Positions 55,637 through 64,000 of a stretch of DNA of 64,000 bases are shown piece by piece. The translations under genes were made by a program, and so were the position numbers. This DNA is from Cryptomeria japonica (taxonomy: Eukaryota; Streptophyta; Pinopsida; Cupressales; Cupressaceae), in the NCBI RefSeq assembly GCF_030272615.1, contig NC_081410.1, positions 284,951,957-285,015,956 on the forward strand, written 5' to 3'. How positions within the stretch are numbered: the first letter of the stretch is position 1; every line of letters starts with the position of its first letter. Under the pieces are notes generated by a model, which ran no database searches, was not told the DNA's origin, and worked only from the letters and a program-made list of their open reading frames with translations.

Positions 55637-57358
55637 ATGCATAGGCGAAGAAGAGATGTTCTAGGTAGATTTTTGCCCAGTCATCCTAATCATGCAGAAA
55701 ATAATTCCTCAGATATAAATCATTTTGCTGAACTTTATCAAACTCCAGAGAATTTGAATCACCCCGAATCTGAATTCCGAGAAGGTAGTCTTCAGTTCCT
55801 CTTTGGAACTCAAGAAGAAGAATTTCATATAGTAACAACCCCCACAAGTCCAATGCAAGGAAACCCACCTCCTGGTGGAAATAACCCACCACCACCACCA
55901 GACCCAACGTTTGAGTTCCCCATATCTGATCAGTATGATAATGCCAATCTCAAGAACATTCTAGCTTCTTCCCTCCCTAAATTCTATGGATTGGTGACAG
56001 AGGATCCAGACACATTTCTGTTTGAGTTTGATGTTCTTTGTAGGAGTTTTGACTATACTACAGATGCCCATAGACTCAAAATATTTCCTCCAACCTTGAA
56101 GGAATCATCTTTAAGATGGTTTATGAGCTTGGGTAGTAGCACAATCAATACATGGGATGAGATGAAACGGTTGTTTCTTGCAAAATATAAAGATTATTGT
56201 AGAGGCACTGATCGTCATGGGGATGATATCTTTAGAATGACACAGAAAGAAGATGAGAGTCTTGAAGATTATCTGGAGAGGTATCTGTTTAATATCAAGA
56301 AGTCCAAACATAGTACTCTAAATGAAGATTCCCTCAAGTTGATATTTTTGAGGAGAATCAGTGATGAATGTACTGATTCTTTGGATCTTATGGGAGGAGT
56401 TGATATTACATAGTCCACTTGGGCTGAAATAGGACAAATTTGGAAGAAGTATTCCAGATCTTCTTCTAAGAAGAATAGGAGTTTCAAGTCAGGAACACCT
56501 TTATCAGCATCTGGTACTGGAGTTTCTAGAATGGAACTTAGTCATTTATTGAAGGACTTTAAGGAGGACATCATAAATAATATGGCTACTCTGTTGGATA
56601 CACTTTCAGCTAAGAAGAAGCATGAAGAAGTTGATGCATTTCTTGCACAATTTTGCTCTCATTGTAGACAACGAAAGAAGGATTGCAGATGTAAAATGAC
56701 TGCAAATGTGGAGGTTCCTGACTTCAAGCCAATACAAGGTGAGGATGAGCAAGTCTTCTATGTTGCTCAAAGAAGGCCAAATTTCCAAAGACAAGGTATG
56801 CCTCCGGATCCACTTTCTTTTTCTAGTTATAGTGGAAATTCTTATGTACCAAATAACCAATGGCAACCACCATATGCTCAAAATCTTGGTAATTATTAAA
56901 ACTGGTACAGTTCTCAAGGCCAAGGGCAACATTTTGCTAATCAAATGTCACAATGGCAGCAGCCACAAGGGAATTGGTATCCACCTCAAGGCCAAGGAAG
57001 TCAGTTTCAAGGGAATTGGCAACATACTCCTCAATGGAGGGGGAGTCAGCCATGGACTGCCCAATCTTCTAGTTATCAGCAACCTATTCAGTAGCCACAG
57101 CCTCCTGCAGCCACTGCAGTCCCATCTAAGCCAACGCAGTTGCCTACTCAACCATTGCCAAATCCTAATATTAAATCTCAACAACAACAAGAAGCTTATT
57201 CAGTTGATCTTAATCAATACCCAGCCTATTCTCTATCTCTAAGTGATATTCACCTCCGATCTGGGACAAAACTGCCTAATCCATCTCCTCCAGTTATCAC
57301 TGAGGTACAAGAAGAACAAGAAATCTCTGATCCAACAGACACAATACCTCAGAAGTAG
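55637..57358 (+). pseudogene. gag: Gag of element J (several stops)
   Basis: From ATG 55637 (MHRRRRDVLGRFLPSHPNHA) the frame carries a Pro-rich linker (PPPGGNNPPPPPDP), then a Retrotrans_gag capsid region: LKESSLRWFMSLGSSTINTW (about 56095), EDESLEDYLERYLFNIKKS (about 56255). After a stop at 56411 the same frame continues (56531-56899) with a Cys/His-rich HCRQRKKDCRC (about 56660) that may stand in for a zinc knuckle. A Gln-rich tail follows to about 57358, with stops near 56899, 57092 and 57356. Gag builds the particle. Confidence 0.82.
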
Positions 57359-58228
57359 ATATTACCGCCATTTCCCCAAAGATTGCAAGCAAAAGAAGTT
57401 CTCACAGAACAAGAGCAAGGCTTTGATATTATAGATCAACTGAAGCATGTTTGTGTTAAAATACCATTGTTGCAGACAATATAAGATGTTCCTATATATG
57501 GTAAGGCACTGAGAGAAGCATGTCTAAAAAAACCTGGCAAGAAGAAGAAGGATCCACAAAAAGTGCATGTTATCGGTCAACTGGCAGATATTATCTTAGG
57601 CAAGGTTGCAATTCCAAAATATTCTGATCCAGGTAGTCCTGTTGTAAGTATAGTCATTAATGGCAACCAGATAAGAAATGTTTTAATTGATTTAGGGGCA
57701 GCCATTAATGTGATGACAAGAGAAATAATGAAACAACTTGAAATCAATGGTCTAAGGCCTACACCCACAGTTCTATAGCTTGTTGATAGCTCTACAATGA
57801 GACTAGATGGTATGATTGAAGATGTAGTGGTTATTTTGGATTCCTGGGAATACCCTGCAGACTTTATGATTCTATCTCCAAAGGCAACATTGGGAGGATA
57901 TCCAGTAATTTTGGGAAGACCTTGGCTTGCCACAACTGATGCATATATTGGATGTAGATCAGGGGATATGACTATTTCAAATGGGAACTCTACAAAAACA
58001 TTAGCCTTGTATTCTCCTACACAACCCCACTATGATCAACAACAAGCCGTTTGGCCTATTTTGGGAGAAGAATCTGAGGAAGTTGACTCTATTAATCACC
58101 TTATGATGATTAATCGAGGGTCATTCATGCAATTACATGATCAAGACTCAATTCTTTATAAAATTCTGATAAATGAGTTGATACAAGAACAACAATTGCA
58201 GGAGTTGGTTCCGAATATTGCAGGTTTG
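57359..58228 (+). pseudogene. pol: aspartic protease of element J
   Basis: The protease motif VLIDLGAAINVMTREIMKQL (about 57679-57740) keeps the catalytic Asp in the Athila-like D-L-G form. The second block YPVILGRPWLATTDAYIGC (about 57899) is normal. Stops lie near 57440, 57482 and 57776. The segment after it (to 58228) is the usual acidic linker toward RT, but runs straight into mid-RT sequence. Confidence 0.8.
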
Positions 58229-59340
58229 AAAGTGTTGATTATAGAGCCTTGAACTTAGCAACAAAAAAAGATCATTTTCCATTACCATTTGTGGATCAGG
58301 TATTGGATTCTTTGGCTGGTAAAAGATATTTTTCATTTCTTGATGGATTCAGTGGTTACAATCAAATTCAGATAGCTCCGGAGGATCAAGAAAAGACAAC
58401 ATTTACTTGTCCTTGGGGCACATATGCATATTCTGTTCTTCCTTTTGGGTTGTGTAATTCTCCAGCCACTTTTCAAAGAGCAGTGATCAGTATCTTTTCT
58501 GATATTTCTCAAGACATCATGGAAATCTATATGGATGACATTACAACTTATGGTTCTGAATTTGAACAAGCATTAGGGAACCTGAAAAAAGTTTTGCAGC
58601 GATGTGAGGACTATAGTTTGTCATTAAATAGTGAGAAATGCTTCATCATGATGCAGGAAGGAATAGTCCTTGGTCATCATATCTCTGTAAAAAGAATACA
58701 GGTAGATCCAGCAAAGATTGAAGTCATTCAGCATATCAATGCCCCTGTGAAGCAAAAAGATGTAAGAAGTTTCCTTGGTCATGCTGGATACTACAGAAGG
58801 TTTATCAAGAATTTTAGCAAAATTGCAAGTCCCTTATATTCACTACTTACCAAGGATATGGAATTTAAATGGACCACTGCATGCAATGAAGGTTTCTTAA
58901 AGCTTAAGCATGCCTTGACTCAAGCACCAGTTCTTAAAGGTCCAAATTGGTCTTTACCATTTCAAATTCATACAAATGCATCTGATTATGCAATAGGGGC
59001 AGTATTAGGACAAAAGATTGACAAATTGGAAAGTGCAATATATTATATTAGCAAGAACTTACAGGGACCTGAGTTAAATTACACAGTCACTGAAAAGGAA
59101 ATGTTAGCTGTTATATATGCACTCAACAAATTCAGGCACTATATCACAGGATATCCCATATTTGTGCATACAGATCATACTGCAATCAGATACCTCATGA
59201 ATAAGCCTTCAATTACTGGTAGATTAGCTCGCTAGTTATTGTTGATGCAGGAATTTGATATCACAATTGTTGATAAACCAGGGAAGTCTAATGTGGTTGC
59301 AAACTATCTTTCAAGACTTCAGTTGCAAGAGGATTCTACA
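58229..59340 (+). pseudogene. pol: RT (N-terminus deleted) and RNase H of element J
   Basis: Similarity begins at VDYRALNLATKKDHFPLPF (58229), without the usual upstream RT blocks, so about 100 codons are missing. Then YFSFLDGFSGYNQIQIAPED (about 58330), the catalytic YMDD at 58528-58539, GHAGYYRRFIKNFSKIASPL and a single RNase H (FQIHTNASDYAIGAVLGQ about 58965; LNYTVTEKEMLAVIYALNKF about 59074; FVHTDHTAIRYL about 59160) follow in one open frame to 59235. Only a TAG at 59233-59235 separates it from the integrase frame. Confidence 0.9.
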
Positions 59341-60194
59341 GTGATAGATGATGCTTTTCCAGATGAAGATTTATTCCTTATACAAGCCCACACTCCCTGG
59401 TATGCTGATATTGCCAACTATTTAGCTGCTGCTAAAATGTCAATTAATTTTTCTCCTAAGGAAAGAAGGTTGTTAGTAGAAAAAAGTTTTAACTTCTCAT
59501 GGATTGCTGATTGTTTGTTTTATATTGGACGTGACCAAGTTATGAGAAGATGTGTAAGGGAAGATGAAACATATGATATCCTGCATGCATGTCATGATGA
59601 GCCATGTGGAGGACATTTTGCTGCCAAAAGAACAACACTCAAAGTACTAAATATAGGATACTATTGGCTCACATTACACAAGGATGCAGCACAGTATACA
59701 AGGAAATGTGACAAATGCCAGTGTATGGGAAGACCTACAAAATCTGATGAGATGCCATTATATCCACCAATATCAGTAGCACCATTTGATAAATGGGGTT
59801 TAGATTTTGTTGGCCCAATTGATCCACCTTCTAATGGCAAATCCTACATTTTGGTATGTACAGATTATGTAACAAAATGGGTGGAAGCTCGTGCCATGAC
59901 ACATGCAAGAGATAATAAGATGGCCGAGTTTCTTTATGAGGAGATATTTACAAGATATGGAGTACCAAGAGAAACTGTATCAGACCAGGACCCACAATTT
60001 ACTTCAACATTGATTGTAGCTTTGGTAAATGAATACAATATAAGACACAGGAAGTCTACTCCATATCATCCACAAGCTCATGGGCAAGTGGAAGTTACAA
60101 ATAGGGAGCTTGAGGCTATTCTTACCAAAACAGTATCTGTTCATAAAAAAGACTGGTCTCATAGGCTTTCAGAAGAAATTTGGGCATATAGAAC
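59341..60194 (+). pseudogene. pol: integrase of element J, cut at 3' end
   Basis: The zinc domain is intact: His-His-Cys-Cys in HACHDEPCGGHFAAK ... CDKCQCMG (about 59587-59730). The core has Asp in GLDFVGPI (about 59803), Asp in SDQDPQFTS (about 59980) and Glu in GQVEVTNREL (about 60083), so the DDE triad is present. The frame ends EEIWAYRTVS* exactly where the TGTTAG of the next LTR starts (60195). Reading continues into that LTR for three codons before stopping. The C-terminal domain is displaced beyond the window. Confidence 0.92.
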
Positions 60195-61140
60195 TGTTAG
60201 TTAACAGATTGGATTTCCCAAAATTTATTAACAAATACTCATGTTCGCCCAGTAGGAAATCAATGAAAACCAACAGTTGGGTAAATAATGTTAATTTACC
60301 CTCTGCATAAGGGTACAGCTCCCCATATGATATTCAATGAATTTTGACCAAATTTTATCATATAATTCACTTTTAACCAAAAAGCAAAGAAAGGCTTTAA
60401 CATTCACTTGTCAACAAAAAATGAACGCCTCACAACGATTATCGGAATGCATAACAAAACATTAAACTTCAAATAATGATTAACTTATATAAAGTGATCA
60501 AAATATTTGAACTCTGATTGATACTCGCTCATGCCTCACAGGACAAGGGGAATCAGAATATTCAAATGCTTTCAGCTAATTTCATTCATCAGATTGATTC
60601 ACAAACTTGATATTAGATAAACATCAGCGAAAGGAATCCAATACATGATCATATAAATATCCCAACAGAAATCTTTTATATATTCAAACTCACAGGTTTC
60701 AAAAGTTGTATCAGACATTCCATTCCATTCAAAGATGGAGTATTTCACTGAAATTAACAAGTAAAACAGTTTGCTATCTCAATTTTTTACAAAATTTCAT
60801 GGATCCCCGCCAAAACATCCATTACTAATATTTATAGCCACCAGGCCCGTCCTCTTTTTTTTTTTTTCAGCAAATAAAACTGACCTAATAGCTAAATACA
60901 AAGCTTCAAGAAACAACCATTCGTAACTGAAATTAACTAAAACGGCCAAGAGCCGTAAACAGAGCTATAATTGCAGAACAGGAAACGGTTCTTGATTTGT
61001 CTTATTGGTGTGTTGTGCCACGTATATTTCGCCACTCCATATGAGCCGCTGAAAAGTTGTGAACAACCTGATAATGTGGGAGCCCAATGTGCAAGATGCG
61101 TTGCTTCCAAACCTCTTTGTCCATACTCACTTGCATAACT
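60195..61140 (-). repeat. 3' LTR of X4-type element K
   Basis: The left end TGTTAGTTAACAG begins exactly where the integrase of element J breaks; on the - strand the LTR finishes ...CTGTTAACTAACA. The candidate TSD base string is AGAAC (60190-60194), but the other end of K is outside the window. A - strand TATA box lies at 60829-60837 and a T13 run near 60857. The inner boundary with ORF X4 (stop at 61149) is not resolved; no clear polypurine tract was found. Confidence 0.55.
60829..60837 (-). promoter_or_regulatory. TATA box in LTR of element K
   Basis: The - strand reads GGCTATAAATATTAG within the proposed LTR, at a position analogous to the box in element I. Confidence 0.5.
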
Positions 61141-61148
61141 TTAGTTTT

Positions 61149-64000
61149 CTACGTTTCCAAGTGATCAGAACAGACAACCAACATAGATTCAATTCTGGCA
61201 ACTCTGGAGAAATCATCTTTGGTTAAAGATTTTGATTCTTTAACTAGGTTCATCTTTCCTTTGAAATTCTCCACCATATCCACTGTCTGCTCGATGGTTT
61301 GTCCCTCTTCCTTGAGAAGCTGTACATCAATACACTTCAAATCTTTCTGCATTATAGCAATGAGTTCTTTCAATTCTTTCAACAGCTTAATGGATTCTTC
61401 GTGGCCTTGCTTAATGATTGAATTTCTCCATTCAATATTTTCTTTTACCACATACAATATCTTGTCATCCAAATCTTTTACCACCTTTTCAGCGAGAAAC
61501 TTCATGACACCATATTTTTGCACATCTTTCATCTGAATCAACACTGCTGCCCATTTGTTCCTTTCTTTTTCCCGCGTTGTCACCTCTGTTTCAAGCTCCT
61601 GAGTTACAGTTACAGCATCCTCGTATACCCTGATCAGATTAGCAATATACCCTGCTCCTTGTTGAATTATGGATTCAAGCCACTCATCGAAGGTTTCCGC
61701 CATCATACGATTCCTCTGAACCTTATCCAACAAATTTTGGTTCATTGGCGATTTAGGATCAAAACACAGAGAAATTTGCGACAGGGGTTGCCGACTAGGA
61801 TGATGTATGGCATTGATGTATTCTACCATCCGTTTAACAACTTGTTTCAGTTCCCGCTTGTCCTTCTCATCCTTCCATGTTCTAGATAACATCCTTTTAG
61901 TGGAAGATTCTAAATGTTTTGCGTCAGCAGCCCTGGAAGCAGTTCCTAAATCAATCTTTTCAATGGAAAAGTCCTTCTCAGTAGCATTTTCTGGATCTTT
62001 GTCTGAAATTAGCTTAGCCATTTCAGCTACCCAATGCCCTGTATTCTCATCCACCTCCAGCATGGCCTTTGCTTTTAGCCTCTTAGACTTAGACATTTTT
62101 CCGAGGCATCTACTCACCATATCTTCTATTGGAACGCTGATAGGAACCACATTTCGTTTCTTGCTGATTGAGGCTCCCAACCATCTGGAAACATTTGGAG
62201 ATTCCTTTGCTGGCGGCGTCTGATACTCTGATGAATCCATGATAGCCAAAGTGGTCACCTGATTGGGATTATCCTCAGGTTGTTCTTTTTGTTTATCTGC
62301 ATCTTGAGTTGCAGGGATATCTGCTACTGGTTCACCCATAATTACTTGTGCTTCTTCACTATCAAGAATTATGATAGCTTCTTCTCTTGTAGGTTCTTTA
62401 CTTTTCTTCTTACTTCTGGAACGGGTGACTCGAATTGATGAGGAGCCAAATAGTGATTCCTTGAACCTCTTAGTTTGAACCTTCTCACTCTTCGTATCAG
62501 TAGCACCTGCAATATCAACAACTATGTCAGAGGAAGAAATGAGTGTTTGTGCAGCAGTATGAGGTTGCTCAACTAATTTCTCAACTGAGTTAGTGGTCAG
62601 TCTCATTCCAAATTTACGATCTCTTAACCACTTTTCTGTTCTCCTTATAACATTAAAGGTTTTGGATTGGATATTTTCTTCTTCTCTCCTATTCCAGTCA
62701 ATTTCAGGAATAGGTTGCTTATGAATTCTTTTATTGAACTCCGGCTCCAATACATCTTCACCTTCCTCTTCATGTACTCCTGCTATGTTCATTGATAATT
62801 TCATAGTAATGATTTTCCGTAAAGTGAACCTTGACCATAATCTTCTTCGGACTTCAAATTCATCACAGCAATCTTCCCAGTAGTCTTCTAACTGGGGTAT
62901 ATGTGAAAAGTTCACATCAACATTCAAATGTTTTATTGCATATCCTTTACTGTCAAACCCCTGCCGAGCAACATAAGGCTGTAGATTCATTTTCTTCAGT
63001 TCCACTTCTAAATTCAATGCATCAGAGATAGTTTTGCAGCTGTAATATCCAAGTTCAATTGGGAAAATTGCTCCAGACTCACTTTTCATCCCTAATTTCT
63101 TATCAACATGAGCTAACTGTCGGCAGACTTCCAGGAGTACATAACTATCAAGAGTATACCTGGGCAATTTGAAAGGTTCATCTTCAAAGCCTCCAATTCT
63201 AATATAAGTGAACCTAGGAAATTGAATAAAACAACTCCCATAAGTACTAATCAATTTTAATGCTTCAGATGACATTCTCTTATTCATATTTCCCTTCAGT
63301 TCAAAAGTTAATCTTCCTACAAAGACATCATTCCATCTCAAGAAGTTTTCTGTATACCCTCATAGAAGAACTCATAGACTTTCATTCCATCAACCCAAGG
63401 TTCTTGATATAATCCTGGCCATTCTGTGATACAGCCTAAAATATAAAACAGGTAGGAAGACACATGAAAACTGGCTATTGGCCATTCTGTGATGCAGGCT
63501 AAAATATAAAACAGGTAGGAAGACACATGAAAACTGGCTATTCCAACAAAATTACTCAAACCTTCATGCAATCTCTCTGCAATTACTTGCGCCCAATCAA
63601 GGTATTTCTCACCAGATAATAACACCTGAATGTAAAAATACATCCAGTCTTCCCAATAGAAGGCATGTGAATTCCCCTTAAGCCTGTTCAAAAGAATTAC
63701 AATATCCCTCACTTCTGTAATAAAATGCTCCCTTGTCAAGGGTTTAGGTAACCTAGAACCTCCCTTCTGCATTTTAAGGAGCCAATTTCTAGCAATGACA
63801 CTCCGATAAACACTTTTCTTCTCAGAGAAAAATGCATATGAGGTTCCTATGGACCAGTCTTCGTACGGCTCTTTGTGAGAGATCCCAATCGCAGCCATTA
63901 CTATTTCTCTATCAATCCGCACTAACATGTCTCCATTACTGGCCCTAATACACCTGTTACTAGCATCATATTTGCTCATGCATGCATACACTAATTCTGG
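61149..64000 (-). pseudogene. X4: best-preserved X-family ORF, unknown function, one frameshift
   Basis: About 948 codons are visible on the - strand, open at the window edge (first Met visible near 63991). Segment 1 (63991-63338) and segment 2 (from 63341) are joined across a single one-base frame change at about 63340; segment 2 is then open for 730 codons. Regions in order: conserved N-terminal domain (about residues 1-390: FITEVRDIVILLNRLKG, WEDWMYFYIQVL, YGSCFIQFPRFTYIRIG, FKLPRYTLDSYVLLE), a basic cluster TRSRSKKKSK, an acidic/Pro linker (about 500-580), a basic KMSKSKRLKAKA, then a predicted coiled coil (about 720-945). No catalytic motif, zinc finger, signal peptide or membrane span is evident. 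It sits just upstream of the LTR of K, the place an env-like ORF occupies in some plant gypsy elements. Confidence 0.72.
63417..63542 (-). repeat. 63-bp in-frame tandem duplication inside ORF X4
   Basis: Copies at 63417-63479 and 63480-63542 differ at only two bases. They duplicate exactly 21 codons (IASFHVSSYLFYILxCITEWP), so the reading frame is kept. Confidence 0.95.

Larger units (their letters stand above)
54292..60194 (+). mobile_element. Athila-like Ty3/gypsy element J, 3' part displaced
   Basis: The order is LTR, Athila-type PBS, gag, protease, RT, RNase H, integrase on the + strand. The Asp-tRNA-like PBS (TGGCGCCGTTG...), the DLGAA protease motif and a single RNase H fit the Athila lineage. 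RT lacks its first part (deletion at about 58228). Integrase is cut at 60194 by the LTR of the next element. The element sits inside the X3 ORF. Confidence 0.82.

Noticed and set aside
56606-57242. ORFs in other frames over gag of element J (including 178 codons on +)
   Set aside because: They overlap the Gln/Pro-rich gag frame, which has the domain matches; the alternative frames have none.
61219-62223. Three + strand ORFs of 105-138 codons
   Set aside because: They are antisense shadows of the well-supported X4 frame on the - strand.

Overview
This window looks like intergenic DNA from a large, repeat-filled plant nuclear genome, most probably a gymnosperm. That assignment is inferred from dense nested and decayed LTR retrotransposons, a relic of a PLS-type pentatricopeptide gene, and large unfamiliar ORFs sitting next to retroelement LTRs. 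No species can be named from sequence alone. I found no intact host gene, tRNA, rRNA or CRISPR array. Nearly every coding stretch is a broken retroelement gene.

Layout: (A) 1-5936, + strand, a decayed Ty1/copia element with its 3' LTR; its 5' LTR lies outside the window. (B) 5937-10085, - strand, the 5' part (LTR, repeat-rich leader, start of gag) of a Tat-like Ty3/gypsy element. (C) about 10086-21130, - strand, a Tat-like Ty3/gypsy element with gag, protease, a G-patch-like segment, RT, two RNase H domains, a truncated integrase, primer-binding site and 5' LTR. (D) 21150-23214, + strand, the 3' half of another gypsy pol, followed by long repeat-bearing noncoding DNA to about 26.9 kb. (E) 26900-35200, + strand, a leader of about 82-bp repeats, a large broken ORF of unknown family (X1) and a putative LTR split by a solo copia LTR (31874-34238, TSD TCTCT). 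About 35690-37050 is a PPR pseudogene. About 37473-38857 is an array of some fifteen imperfect hairpins directly ahead of a second unknown ORF (X2, 38985-41098). About 41.1-44.6 kb is AT-rich DNA with an unrecognised gene relic interrupted by a solo LTR (43524-44271, TSD ACATG). (H) 44572-50715 is a structurally complete copia element (TSD AAATC, LTRs about 97% identical by my hand count) with a second hairpin array in its 3' untranslated region. From 52.2 kb to the window end three elements are nested: an X-type element (LTR 52155-53568, ORF fragment X3) is split by a + strand Athila-like gypsy element (54292-60194), which is itself split by another X-type element (LTR from 60195, ORF X4 61149-64000, - strand).

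The two most interesting signals are the hairpin arrays and the X family. In the arrays the arms change together while geometry and loops persist. The X family consists of large ORFs with a conserved N-terminal region and a coiled-coil C-terminus. I do not recognise the family; at least three of its four copies lie immediately upstream of an LTR. Element decay is dominated by changes expected from cytosine deamination (CAG/CAA, TGG or CGA to stop, Asp to Asn), as expected for methylated, silenced retroelements. All coordinates of degenerate repeats and LTR ends without a confirmed TSD are approximate.
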